From Planctomycetaceae bacterium (lineage in GTDB: Bacteria > Planctomycetota > Planctomycetia > Planctomycetales > Planctomycetaceae), in NCBI GenBank assembly GCA_029259845.1, contig JAJDEI010000282.1, positions 1 through 50,230 on the forward strand: a stretch of DNA of 50,230 bases, given 5' to 3'. Below are positions 17,228-26,019 of the stretch, one piece after another (position 1 is the first letter of the stretch; each line of letters opens with the position of its first letter). A model generated the notes under the pieces. The model ran no database searches, was not told where the DNA came from, and saw nothing but the letters and a program-made list of their open reading frames with translations. The translations under genes were made by a program, and so were the position numbers.

Positions 17228-19531
17228 CTAAATCAACCCGATCGCTTTCCTCCAGACCCAGAAGATTCCCAACAACAACACAACCAGCGCCGCCGCCAGC
17301 GGGTGACTCCAAATCTGCAGTCGCCGGATCGACGGCGGCGGCAGCGGCAAGCTGGCGAGTGAGCGGATCACCTCGTCGATGTCGTCCAATTCGACCGCCT
17401 GGCCGTTCGTCACGCGGGCAATCTCTTCGAGCACTTCCGGCCGCGCCGGCTTGCCGACCGGCTCGGCGGTCTCGCCCTGTACGAAAAACTGTGCCTCCAA
17501 CGACGCGGACGTCTGCTTGCACGCGAGCGTCAGCTGATGGGGCCCCGGCTCTCTCGGAGAATACCGGCCGTGAAAGACGCCCCACTCGTCCCCTTCGGCC
17601 CGCAATCGGACCGTTTCCGTCTTGCCGGAGGGAGCGACGATGCGCGCGATGACATCCCCCTTCGAGAGCGGCTCCCCGCCCGGTTCCATCACATGGGCCG
17701 TCAGGGCGAGCGTTTGCTCCAACTGCGGTTGGTCGGGCGTGTAGTACAGCCGCATCGTCTCGCCCTTCGCCATGTTCCGCTGATACGCCATCCAACGCAC
17801 GACCTGTCCCCAGAACCGATAATGGTACTTGTCCTCGACCCCCTGCCGCCATCGCCACGCACCGTCGGTCCCCATAAACAGCACCTTGCCGGCACCGAAA
17901 GTCCGCGTCACCAGCAGCGGCAAACGTCCGTATTCGTTCGTCATGTCGCCATGCACGGCGAGCACTTCGCTGCCGGCCTTCGCCCGCACCACCGAGGCGT
18001 GCCATTGGAAGCCCGGCAGGTTCTCCCACACCTGGACGTTCTCCTCCGGCGTGTCGGCGAGCTTGGTGAGCAGACTGCGGCGGCCTCGGTCGGTCAGTTC
18101 GAAACGGCCCGCAGTCCGCGATCCCCATCCGCCCGGCTGGGCCGGATCGAGCAGCACGGGACACAGGTCCCTCAACGCCGTCTCCAACAGGCTGTACTGC
18201 CGCCCCTGCCAACCCGGCATAAACACCAACCCGCTTGCCTGATGTTCGACGAGCCCCTTGAGCAAACGGCATTGCTCTTCATCGAGTTGCCCCGCCTCGA
18301 CGCCCACGTCTCCCAGAAAAACGACGTCGAACTTCGCCAACTCCTCGATCCCCGCCGGGAACTGCTTAATGTAGTCCTTCGATCCGCCTCCCGGCTTGCC
18401 GAGTTGCGGATGAAACAACAGGCACGAGACCTCGACCCCCGGGTCACGCGACAGCGCGTTCCGCAGGTACCGGTACTCCCAGCGCGGATACGATTCGACC
18501 ACCAAGACCTTGAGTTGCTCCTGCCGAATGGCGATGGGAGCCGAGAGCACGTTGTTGGCTTCGATCGTCTCGTCCGCGTGACGGGGGACTTCGACCGTCA
18601 CCGTATAATCCCCGGTCGACATCGGCTTCCAGGCGATCGAATCGCTGGTCCGGCCCATTGCGGCGATGCGGACGTCTTTCGTCAGCGTCTCCCCGTCGGA
18701 CGTTCGCAGCGTGACCGTCGTCAGATACTCGCGTGGCAGGGCGCTGTCGATGGTGAAGGGGATGCGGACCACCTTGCCGGCGATCCCGAACGTCGGCAAG
18801 TCGATGTTGGTTAGCTCGACGTCCGGCAATCGCGTGGGACTCCCCGCCAGCGCGGTGAAGACGGGGATGCCCTTCATCCGCAGCCGCGACGCCGCTTCGA
18901 CCGGCGGCTTGCCTTTTGTCCAGTCCCCGTCAGAAATCAGCACGATCCCTACCAGATTCGGCAAACGATCCGGAGCTTCGAGCAGCGGACCGTGCAGATT
19001 GGTGCCCGTGACGACTGCGGTCGTTGCCGACTCTGTTCCCGTCGCCTGATCTCCGTCAGCAGCATCTTCGCCAGTCGTCCCGATTGGCTCGATGACGACG
19101 TTCCACTGCTCCTGCAACCGGCTCCACGTGCTTGGATCCGTCAGCGGTCGAATCGACTCGGCCCGCGAGACGGCATCGCCCGCACGGGACGGTGTCGGTG
19201 ATGCGTTCGGATCAACGGAACGGTCCGACCCGGTGCCCGTGGAGCGGACCACAACGTCCTGCGTCTCCATGCTGGGTGAGTCGTCCCACAGCACGGCGAT
19301 GGTCGGCCGTTGCTCCGGCCGGAATTCCTCGACCCATTCCGGCTGATTGAACAGCACGGCGACGACGATCATGATGCCCACGCGGAGCACCTCCTGCAGC
19401 CCGTGCGCGGCGCGATACCCGCTCCGTCGCCACGCATACAGGCCGACGCCCGCCGTGATCAGCACCATCAGCACAGAGACGGCCACCGTCGCCGGGGTCG
19501 TCATGAAGGTCAGCTTCTGGACGGTCATCAT
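17228..19531 (-). CDS. Membrane protein with VWA-like and glutamine-amidotransferase-like domains
   Basis: This predicted protein has 767 residues. ATG 19531 overlaps the stop of the BatA-type gene (ATGA), which sets the start; a longer open frame upstream lies inside that gene. Two N-terminal helices (about residues 10-50) precede a VWA-like region beginning TIAVLWDDSPSMETQ, where D-D-S-P-S resembles a metal-ion-dependent adhesion site. A later strand reads VGIVLISDGDWTKG. Around 390-560 is the class-I-amidotransferase-like fold seen in BatA-associated proteins (LKVLVVESYPRWEYRYLRNA, FDVVFLGDVG), without an obvious catalytic Cys triad. The C-terminus ends in a transmembrane helix (AAALVVLLLGIFWVW). 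It likely works with the BatA-type and DUF58 proteins. Confidence 0.75.
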   Translation of the reverse strand: MMTVQKLTFMTTPATVAVSVLMVLITAGVGLYAWRRSGYRAAHGLQEVLRVGIMIVVAVLFNQPEWVEEFRPEQRPTIAVLWDDSPSMETQDVVVRSTGTGSDRSVDPNASPTPSRAGDAVSRAESIRPLTDPSTWSRLQEQWNVVIEPIGTTGEDAADGDQATGTESATTAVVTGTNLHGPLLEAPDRLPNLVGIVLISDGDWTKGKPPVEAASRLRMKGIPVFTALAGSPTRLPDVELTNIDLPTFGIAGKVVRIPFTIDSALPREYLTTVTLRTSDGETLTKDVRIAAMGRTSDSIAWKPMSTGDYTVTVEVPRHADETIEANNVLSAPIAIRQEQLKVLVVESYPRWEYRYLRNALSRDPGVEVSCLLFHPQLGKPGGGSKDYIKQFPAGIEELAKFDVVFLGDVGVEAGQLDEEQCRLLKGLVEHQASGLVFMPGWQGRQYSLLETALRDLCPVLLDPAQPGGWGSRTAGRFELTDRGRRSLLTKLADTPEENVQVWENLPGFQWHASVVRAKAGSEVLAVHGDMTNEYGRLPLLVTRTFGAGKVLFMGTDGAWRWRQGVEDKYHYRFWGQVVRWMAYQRNMAKGETMRLYYTPDQPQLEQTLALTAHVMEPGGEPLSKGDVIARIVAPSGKTETVRLRAEGDEWGVFHGRYSPREPGPHQLTLACKQTSASLEAQFFVQGETAEPVGKPARPEVLEEIARVTNGQAVELDDIDEVIRSLASLPLPPPSIRRLQIWSHPLAAALVVLLLGIFWVWRKAIGLI

Positions 19532-21591
19532 GCGGCCGCTCCTTCCGCATCCGCCGGTCCCCCCGACGAAGATACTGATGAGGCAAACGGTGGGGACGAA
19601 GGCGAAGTCCGCGACGCCGACTCCCGTGCGGCTGCGGTGAGCCGCGGAATGCACAGGCACGCTTCCAGGAAAAGTGCCGCCATCATCAGCATCAGGAACA
19701 GCCGCCAAATCTCTTCGAGCAAGCGGTTCCCGCTTCCCGCCCGTTCGTCGATGCGGTCGAACTCCAGATCGCCGAACAACCCGGCGACCTGCTCATCGGC
19801 GAGCACGGTCGGCCGGTCCTCTTCCGTGCTGCGATTCACTGCGAACAACCGCTCCCCCTGTTGGTAGACCCCGGACTGCACGCCGTACGTGGTCGACAAT
19901 GCCTCGCCGGAGCCGGACAGCCGTTGCCAGTCGCCCGTCGAATCGGCCCGCACCGCCCCGGCGATCAACTGCCGCGTGTTCCCCAGCGACTCCGCCCCGG
20001 ACGTCAGCGCCCGCTGAATCATCACGTACAGCACGACGCCGTCCCGCGCAAGCGACGATTCGCCCACCGTGGGCGTCGTCGTGCAAAAGTACACGTTCTG
20101 CTGATCGGTCAGCGCCCGCGCCAGTAACGGGGCTCCGTCGCTCAGCGTGGCCAGCGCCGTCTGTTCGCCCACCAAATCGCAGACCCGCATCACCTGCAGT
20201 TGTCCGACCGGCAGCGACGCTCCGCTTGCGGCATTCGCCAACACGTCCTGATCGCCGACCCAACTGCGGACCGGGTGCTCTCCGTCCACATCCCGCCAAC
20301 TCCCCCACGAAAGGCCGGCGAACTGCGCGTCCGTCGGAGTGTCCGGCGGGAAGAACACAATCTGCCCCCCCCGGTTGACGAGCCCGTCGACCAAGGCCGC
20401 CGCATCGTCGGTCGGGAGAGCCGACTGCCACAGCACGAGCGAGACGTCCGACCAGTCGACGCCGACCAGTTCATCCGGAGCGAGCGTCTCGACGATCGCC
20501 GCCACTGACGCATCCGGCGAGATGCCGGCCGCTAGTTCCAACGGACGGACGGCCGCCGGGTCGTCGGTGACCACAATCGTCTTCCGGGCCGCCGGCTGGT
20601 CGTAGACAAAGTAGAACTCATCGTCGGCCGGGTTGGAATCCGCCGGAATCGACACGCGGCCCCAACCCCGCGTTTGCTGGCCGTCGAGCGGGATCGCGTG
20701 GTTGAGCAATTCCGCCTCGGTCCCCGTCATCTCCACCGGGATCTCCGAACGGGCCCCGTCGACCTCCAACTGCACGGGAATGGCGACTGTCCCGTCGACC
20801 GGCGTCTGCTGCCCGATCCGCAGCGAAACCAGCAACTCGGCCCCGTCCGTGCTTTCCACCCGGCGGACGCTCGTCACCCGCAGCCTGCGGTTCTCGGGGA
20901 CGATGTCCGGATAAGCCAGCAGATGGAACCGAACGGTTTGCGGGAGTTCCAAAAACGAATCGCGAAGCACCTGCCAGCGCCCGCTGTCGGCATCCCAGTC
21001 GTGCTGACGAACGTCGGAGCAAATCCACACCTCGCTGCGACTGGGCCGGTTCTCGCGAACATAGTCGTACACCGTCTGCAGCAGTCCGGGCAAATCGGCC
21101 GACGCACTCACGCCCTCCGCTTCAATCATGTTCGCGAGCACGTCGGGCGATTCGATCTCGATCGGCCGGTTGTTGGCGCTGTCGATCAGCACCCAGCGGT
21201 TCGACCGCAGCAGGCCCAGCGACTGCATGAGCTGTTCCCGGCCGCTGTCCAGTTTGGAACGTCCGCCCGGTCCCCTCTGCTGCATGCTGGGCGAACGATC
21301 GAGCAGAATGAACGTCGTGTCGGCCCGCCCTCCCGCCGCCAGGCTCATCCATCCGCTCGAAAGCGGACGGCTGACCGCCAGCAGCAGCCCGGCGATGGCG
21401 AGCGTCCGCGCGGCGAGAATCAGCCACTGCCGAATGCGGGCGTATCCCCGTGACATACGGTTCGCCGCCAGCAGGAACATCATCGCGCCCCATTCAATCG
21501 TGCGGAACCGCCGCTGATTGATCAGATGGATGATGACCGGCAGCGCGATCAGCGGCAGGGCGTACAACATGGCCGGCTGCAGGAAGTTCAT
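19528..21591 (-). CDS. BatA/VWA-domain membrane protein
   Basis: This predicted protein has 687 residues. The N-terminus is the classic BatA (aerotolerance-regulator N-terminal) signature, with PAMLYALPLIALPVIIHLIN then RRFRTIEWGAMMFL, giving two membrane helices. A VWA domain follows with the MIDAS-like motif FILLDRSPSMQQ near residue 100. The long extracytoplasmic part ends with another helix near 640 (LFLMLMMAALFLEACLC). The gene overlaps its neighbours by 4 nt on both sides, showing tight translational coupling with the DUF58 gene before it and the second VWA gene after it. In other bacteria BatA proteins form membrane complexes whose assembly is driven by the MoxR ATPase. Confidence 0.85.
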   Translation of the reverse strand: MNFLQPAMLYALPLIALPVIIHLINQRRFRTIEWGAMMFLLAANRMSRGYARIRQWLILAARTLAIAGLLLAVSRPLSSGWMSLAAGGRADTTFILLDRSPSMQQRGPGGRSKLDSGREQLMQSLGLLRSNRWVLIDSANNRPIEIESPDVLANMIEAEGVSASADLPGLLQTVYDYVRENRPSRSEVWICSDVRQHDWDADSGRWQVLRDSFLELPQTVRFHLLAYPDIVPENRRLRVTSVRRVESTDGAELLVSLRIGQQTPVDGTVAIPVQLEVDGARSEIPVEMTGTEAELLNHAIPLDGQQTRGWGRVSIPADSNPADDEFYFVYDQPAARKTIVVTDDPAAVRPLELAAGISPDASVAAIVETLAPDELVGVDWSDVSLVLWQSALPTDDAAALVDGLVNRGGQIVFFPPDTPTDAQFAGLSWGSWRDVDGEHPVRSWVGDQDVLANAASGASLPVGQLQVMRVCDLVGEQTALATLSDGAPLLARALTDQQNVYFCTTTPTVGESSLARDGVVLYVMIQRALTSGAESLGNTRQLIAGAVRADSTGDWQRLSGSGEALSTTYGVQSGVYQQGERLFAVNRSTEEDRPTVLADEQVAGLFGDLEFDRIDERAGSGNRLLEEIWRLFLMLMMAALFLEACLCIPRLTAAARESASRTSPSSPPFASSVSSSGGPADAEGAAA

Positions 21592-22499
21592 CGCAGCCCT
21601 CCCGACCGGGTCCGCGCTGAGAGAAAGCGGAGCAGCACCTTCTCGTAATCTTCGTCGATGCTCACCCGGTGATAGTCGATCGCTGCCGCCTTCACGATCC
21701 GCGTCATCTCCGCCAGGTAACCGCTCAGCGCCTTCTGATACCGGTCGTAAATCTCGTTCGGCTCAGCGAAGATGGACGCTCCCCCTTCCATGTCGAGAAA
21801 CCGCATCGGACGTTGGAAGGTAAAGCCCGTTTCCAGCGGGTCCAGCAGATGAAACGCGACGACGTCATGCTTGCGAAACCGCAGGTGCTCGAACGCCTCC
21901 TGCAATGCCGCCGGCTCTACAAACAGGTCGGAGAGGATCACGATCAGTGCCCGCTGACGAATGGTCTCCGCCAGTTCGTGCAATCGCGACACCAATTGCG
22001 TGTCCCCTTGCGGCTGCGACTGTTCGAGCATGTCGAAGAGACCGGTGAGGTGTGAGGGGGTCCGCCGCGGCGGCACCGTGCGGACGATCGTCTCCGCCAC
22101 CCCGGTCAGTCCGACGGCGTCGCCCTGCTGCACCGCCAGATAGGCCAACGATCCGGCCAGTCGGCGGGCATATTCGATTTTGGTCACATCCCCCGATCCG
22201 AATTTCATCGACCCGCTCGTATCAAGGATCAGGCAACAACGGAGGTTCGTATCCGCCTCGAATTCCTTGATGTAAAACCGGTCGGAGCGGCCATAGGCCC
22301 GCCAGTCGAGCCGCCGCAAATCGTCGCCCGGCACGTACTTGCGATACTCGGCGAACTCGACGCTCGCCCCCCGATGCGGACTGGCATGAACCCCGGACAC
22401 ATTCCCGACCATCGGCCGCCGCGCAAACAGCGGCACCGCCGCCAGGCGCGAAAGCACCTGCGGATCAAGAAAACTGCGACTGCGTCCGTCGGTCAACAT
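21588..22499 (-). CDS. DUF58 protein with VWA MIDAS motif
   Basis: This predicted protein has 303 residues. The DUF58 core motif VPGDDLRRLDWRAYGRSD is at about residues 57-75, and the MIDAS motif LILDTSGSM is near 90. No transmembrane segment is visible, so it is cytoplasmic. DUF58 proteins are the usual partners of MoxR ATPases and BatA proteins. In most genomes the DUF58 gene follows moxR directly. Here the moxR gene is 2.5 kb upstream, with an EF-hand/PD40 gene and a repeat-filled spacer (22500-22883) in between. The gene overlaps the BatA-type gene by ATGA. Confidence 0.87.
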   Translation of the reverse strand: MLTDGRSRSFLDPQVLSRLAAVPLFARRPMVGNVSGVHASPHRGASVEFAEYRKYVPGDDLRRLDWRAYGRSDRFYIKEFEADTNLRCCLILDTSGSMKFGSGDVTKIEYARRLAGSLAYLAVQQGDAVGLTGVAETIVRTVPPRRTPSHLTGLFDMLEQSQPQGDTQLVSRLHELAETIRQRALIVILSDLFVEPAALQEAFEHLRFRKHDVVAFHLLDPLETGFTFQRPMRFLDMEGGASIFAEPNEIYDRYQKALSGYLAEMTRIVKAAAIDYHRVSIDEDYEKVLLRFLSARTRSGGLR

Positions 22500-22540
22500 G
22501 CGTGACGTTTCAACTCAAACCTAGAAATCCTCTCGCAACC

Positions 22541-22650
22541 TCGTTCCCAAACTCTGTTTGGGAACGCACTTCCGCGAAACTCTGTTTCGCCAGCCGCAAA
22601 GCAGAGCTTTGCAGGACAGGTGTTCCCAAGCCGGAGCTTGGGAACAAGTG
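22541..22650 (+). repeat. Four-hairpin dispersed repeat (copy 1)
   Basis: Four short hairpins stand in series: GTTCCCAAACTCTGTTTGGG, then one with arms GCGAAAC/GTTTCGC, then GCAAAGCAGAGCTTTGC, then GTTCCCAAGCCGGAGCTTGG. A nearly identical unit begins at 30173, where it has been split by a hairpin element. Each stem could fold as RNA or DNA. No coding content. Confidence 0.75.
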
Positions 22651-22665
22651 AAAACTTCGGTTCTC

Positions 22666-22862
22666 GTTGGAGTTCAGCCTTCAGGCTGCCCGGTAACCGT
22701 TCACGGGTCGGGCGACTCTTGCACGGAAGATCCGGGGTCAGGCACCATTTTCGGCCATCACATCCTTTGTGTCGGAGACCGCTACCCGCCGAAATGGGGG
22801 CCTGACCCCCACCCTGTGAACGTTTACGGCTGCCCGAAGCAAGCTAAAGCTTGAACTCCAAC
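22666..22862 (-). repeat. 53-bp palindrome (copy 2), split by a 135-bp mobile element
   Basis: The outer arms GTTGGAGTTCAGCCTTCAGG and AAGCTAAAGCTTGAACTCCA match copy 1 (1420-1471) in inverse orientation. Removing 22693-22827 plus one copy of GGCTGCCCG rejoins the arms into a 53-bp palindrome, which shows that the smaller element inserted later. Confidence 0.75.
22693..22827. mobile_element. 135-bp MITE-like element with IS66-type ends
   Basis: The ends are GTAACCGTTCAC and, on the other strand, GTAAACGTTCAC. The first is identical to the right end of the IS66 copy at the window start. GGCTGCCCG occurs directly on both sides (22684-22692 and 22828-22836), giving an 8-9 bp target duplication as expected for IS66. 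Inside is a second inverted pair (GGGGTCAGGC on the left, GCCTGACCCC on the right). It has no coding capacity, so movement would depend on an IS66 transposase. Confidence 0.75.
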
Positions 22863-22883
22863 CTTGATGGGTACCGCGCCTCC

Positions 22884-24857
22884 TTACTCCTTTGTCGCCA
22901 CAATCAGCCATTTGCCGTCCGGTGTGAAGCAACCGCCGCTGCGGTAGGTCAGCGAGCGGCCGATGCCTTCGACAATCTTCGGGGGATCGTCCTTCGTTGG
23001 ATCGAACTCGTACAGCATCTGTTCCCCCGCCTCCGGTGATTCCATGCAGAACACCACCCGGTTGCCGTCCGGTGACCACGCGGAGTCCTCGGAGATTGAG
23101 CGGTCGCCCGAATAGTGGACTTTGAGATCGGGATCGTCACCGGTCATGCGAATGCTAGCCAGATCGGCTCCCCGGTCCGTTCTCGCCTTGAAGAGCAGCC
23201 GCCGGCTGTCCGACGACCAGCACATGTTCCAGTAAACCGTGCGATAGGGGTGATCGGCGGCGGTCAGAACCTCGCGAGTCTCCCCGCTCTGCACATCATA
23301 CGCCGACACTCCATTGTGGTTTGTGAACGCAATGGTGCGACCGTCCGGCGACCACTGGGCCGCCCAGCCGTCGGCGATTCGCCGCGCATGGGAGCCGTCG
23401 GCGTCGATGATCCAGATGCCTTGCTTCGGCTTGAAGCGAGAACAGGCGAACTGCTTGCCATCCTTCGACCACGTCGGCATCAATCCTTTGCACACGTCGC
23501 GAAAATCGGTCCCGTCAATCGACGTCATCAGGATCCGCTGCTCACGCAGCGACTCTCCGCCGCGGCGGCCGTCAAAGGCGATCCATTTCCCATCCGGGGA
23601 GACTGCCGGGGAACCGCAGTGGGGATACTCCTCATTGGCGTACAATTGGCGAAACTCGCTGCCGTCAGCCGCCAGCAGATGGAACATATTTGGCGGTGGG
23701 GCTCGAAACGGGAATTCCTGCACCGTGAGTAGTTTGTCGCCGTTCGTATCCAGCCGATGAAAATAATACAGGCGCAGCAACTCGCACTGCGCCGCAGGAA
23801 ACTGGAACTCGCCAAACGACAGCAGATGGTCTTCGTCTGCATCTTCGGGGACCTTCTCCCACATAGCGACCGGGTTGCCCAGCATCGAGAGCCGATACTC
23901 GTCCAGCGAAAGCTTACCGTCCTCGTCCTCGTCAAAGGCGCGAAACGACAGGGGAATCAAAGCGCGGCGAGCTTCCTCCGTCGCTTGCTCGGCCTCGGCG
24001 ACGCCGACAAGCCCGTCCAGATTCTCGTCAGCGTTTCGGAACCATTCGACCGGGTCGTCAATCCCGGGCCCCTCCGGAGAGCCGAATTCCTCGAATGTCA
24101 GCACTCCGTCCCGATCACGGTCCGCGGCGTCAAACTCCTGCTGCGACAACTCGTCGCCTCGACCCTGTAAGAACTCGTCCCGCTCCAACGTCTGGTTGCG
24201 GTCGGTATCGATCCGCTGGAAACGCCCCAAGGCAACCACGCGCCCGTTCGGCTCGCGGAGCAGTTCTCCCGATGGCGAGCGGACGCCGAGATGAATCTCC
24301 AGGAACCGCTCCGCTTCCATCCGATTGACGCGCCCGTCGCCGTCCAAATCGGCCTGTGCCGTCCATCGGTCGTCCATCCGTTGGCTCCCGTCCGGAGAAA
24401 TCGTTCCCAGCACCAAGAGCACGAACGTCGGTGCGGGAACACCGGCCGCGTCGCGCTGTCCCGCTTGTTTGAGTGACTTTTGCATCGCCGCCTGGGCCGC
24501 ATCGAACAGATGATTGAACGGATCCGGAATCGCGCCCCGTTTGGGCGCGGCCACCAGTCCGGGAATGGCAGCGAACTCCGTCCCCGACAGCCTCCCGTTC
24601 CCGTCAATGTTGAACAAATGGAAATCCCGCCGCCGTATGTCGGGGTTTCCCTCGCCGGCCAGATACTCCTTGAAGCTCAGTAACCGGTCATGATTCGTGT
24701 CCGTCGCGTCAAAAGCAGCCCGCACCGGGCTCCGGACCGGCTCCGCAGCGCCGGCGGGCGCCATCAACAACCAGCAGCAGAGGAGCACCTCCCCGGCAAG
24801 AAGGCCGCGGCAAGTCGCAAATCGATCAATGATGTTTGCCCCTTTCACCCGCCTCAC
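22884..24857 (-). CDS. Exported protein with about nine EF-hand loops and a PD40/TolB-like propeller
   Basis: This predicted protein has 657 residues. A GTG at 24857 gives a signal peptide (residues 10-38, ending GAA); GTG 24848 is an alternative start. Residues 50-385 hold about nine EF-hand-type calcium loops, including DTNHDRLLSFKE, NIDGNGRLSGTE, DLDGDGRVNRME, DTDRNQTLERDE, DRDRDGVLTFEE, DEDEDGKLSLDE and DTNGDKLLTVQE. Some have substitutions at ligand positions. Residues 395-650 form a TolB/WD40-like propeller with repeated SPDGKWIAF-type blades (VSPDGKWIAFDGR, WSPDGRTIAF, WSPDGNRVVF, FTPDGKWLIV). It is probably a calcium-binding secreted scaffold. It lies between moxR and the DUF58 gene, an unusual position. 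Confidence 0.8.
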   Translation of the reverse strand: MRRVKGANIIDRFATCRGLLAGEVLLCCWLLMAPAGAAEPVRSPVRAAFDATDTNHDRLLSFKEYLAGEGNPDIRRRDFHLFNIDGNGRLSGTEFAAIPGLVAAPKRGAIPDPFNHLFDAAQAAMQKSLKQAGQRDAAGVPAPTFVLLVLGTISPDGSQRMDDRWTAQADLDGDGRVNRMEAERFLEIHLGVRSPSGELLREPNGRVVALGRFQRIDTDRNQTLERDEFLQGRGDELSQQEFDAADRDRDGVLTFEEFGSPEGPGIDDPVEWFRNADENLDGLVGVAEAEQATEEARRALIPLSFRAFDEDEDGKLSLDEYRLSMLGNPVAMWEKVPEDADEDHLLSFGEFQFPAAQCELLRLYYFHRLDTNGDKLLTVQEFPFRAPPPNMFHLLAADGSEFRQLYANEEYPHCGSPAVSPDGKWIAFDGRRGGESLREQRILMTSIDGTDFRDVCKGLMPTWSKDGKQFACSRFKPKQGIWIIDADGSHARRIADGWAAQWSPDGRTIAFTNHNGVSAYDVQSGETREVLTAADHPYRTVYWNMCWSSDSRRLLFKARTDRGADLASIRMTGDDPDLKVHYSGDRSISEDSAWSPDGNRVVFCMESPEAGEQMLYEFDPTKDDPPKIVEGIGRSLTYRSGGCFTPDGKWLIVATKE

Positions 24858-24929
24858 CTCACCGAGGGAAACTCAAATCCTGACCACCAATGCACCCGGT
24901 TTTACATTAGCATCGTGAGCCGCACGCTC

Positions 24930-24959
24930 AGCCGCGACCGCTCCCTCGCGGTCGTGGCT
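24930..24959. repeat. Small hairpin between moxR and the EF-hand gene
   Basis: The arms AGCCGCGACCG and CGGTCGTGGCT pair with one G-T wobble around an 8-nt loop. The hairpin is followed by TAAACG and may be a degenerate relative of the GTTTAGCC palindromes. It could weaken read-through from moxR into the EF-hand gene. Confidence 0.45.
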
Positions 24960-25002
24960 AAACGTGGTCATCAATGATGGTACGTTGTGACCACCCCGAC
25001 CG

Positions 25003-26019
25003 TTACTGAGCCTCAACCGTTTCCGACACCAGCCGCTTGACGATCGACTTGGCATCGATCCCTTCACTCTGTGCCGCGAAGGTCGTGATCAGCCGATGCG
25101 TCAGCACGGGCGCGGCGACCTCCTGAACGTCTTCCATGCGGACCATATACTGCCCGTGCAGCGCGGCCCGCGTCTTGCCGCCGAGGATCAGATTCTGCAC
25201 CGCCCGAGGCCCCGCGCCCCAGGAGACCAACGGCTTGAGCCAGTCCGGTGCGGTGCTCCCCTCGGGCCGCGTCTTGCGGACCAGTTTCGCGGCGAACTGG
25301 TAGATATGGTCCGGCACGGGAACCCGTCGCACCAGGTGCTGCAACGACAGGATTTCTTCCGCATGCAGCAACGGCTTCAACGTCGGCAGTTCGTCGCCGG
25401 TGGTCGTCCGCGCGATGAGAATTTCCTCCTCCTCGGACGGATAGTCGAGTTCGATCAGGAACATAAACCGGTCGAGCTGGGCCTCCGGCAGCGGGTAGGT
25501 TCCTTCCTGTTCGATCGGATTCTGCGTTGCCAGCACGAGGAACGGCTCTTCGAGCGTGTAGTGGTTGCCGAGCACGGTCACCTTGTGCTCCTGCATCGCC
25601 TCCAGCATGGCGGCCTGAGTTTTCGGAGGAGCCCGGTTGATCTCGTCGGCGAGGATGATGTTGGCGAAGATCGGGCCGTGCACGAACTCGAACTCCCGCC
25701 GCCCGCCCGACGTGTCCTGCAGAATGTCGGTCCCGGTGATGTCCATCGGCATCAAGTCGGGAGTGAACTGGATGCGGCTGAACCCCAGCGACATCGTCTC
25801 GGCCAACTTGTTGACGAGCAGCGTTTTCGCCAATCCCGGCACGCCCATCAGCAGCCCATGCCCCCGCGCGAACAGACAGATCGCCAATCGGTCGATGACG
25901 TCCGTCTGGCCCACAATCACCCGGGCCAACTCCGCCTTCAGTTTCGCGTGAGCTTCCCGAAGTTCATCAATTCGCTGCACATCATCAGTCGAAAGCTTCT
26001 CTGAAGTCGGACCATCCAT
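25003..26019 (-). CDS. MoxR-family AAA+ ATPase
   Basis: This predicted protein has about 338 residues. The start is set at ATG 26019; a TTG six codons upstream (26037) is possible, and neither has a strong ribosome site. The Walker A motif is GVPGLAKT near residue 60. The Walker B region is LADEINRAPPKTQAAMLEAM near 115, followed by sensor 1 in LVLATQNPIEQEGTYPLPEA and the MoxR-specific LDRFMFLIELDYPS. These place it in the MoxR family of ATP-driven chaperones that mature VWA-containing complexes. It heads the long minus-strand block that includes the DUF58 and BatA genes. Its upstream region is shared with the divergent aminopeptidase gene. Confidence 0.9.
   Translation of the reverse strand: MDGPTSEKLSTDDVQRIDELREAHAKLKAELARVIVGQTDVIDRLAICLFARGHGLLMGVPGLAKTLLVNKLAETMSLGFSRIQFTPDLMPMDITGTDILQDTSGGRREFEFVHGPIFANIILADEINRAPPKTQAAMLEAMQEHKVTVLGNHYTLEEPFLVLATQNPIEQEGTYPLPEAQLDRFMFLIELDYPSEEEEILIARTTTGDELPTLKPLLHAEEILSLQHLVRRVPVPDHIYQFAAKLVRKTRPEGSTAPDWLKPLVSWGAGPRAVQNLILGGKTRAALHGQYMVRMEDVQEVAAPVLTHRLITTFAAQSEGIDAKSIVKRLVSETVEAQ

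Noticed and set aside
19532..19708. 59-codon extension of the second VWA gene
   Set aside because: It lies wholly inside the BatA-type gene in another frame; the ATGA overlap fixes the start at 19531.
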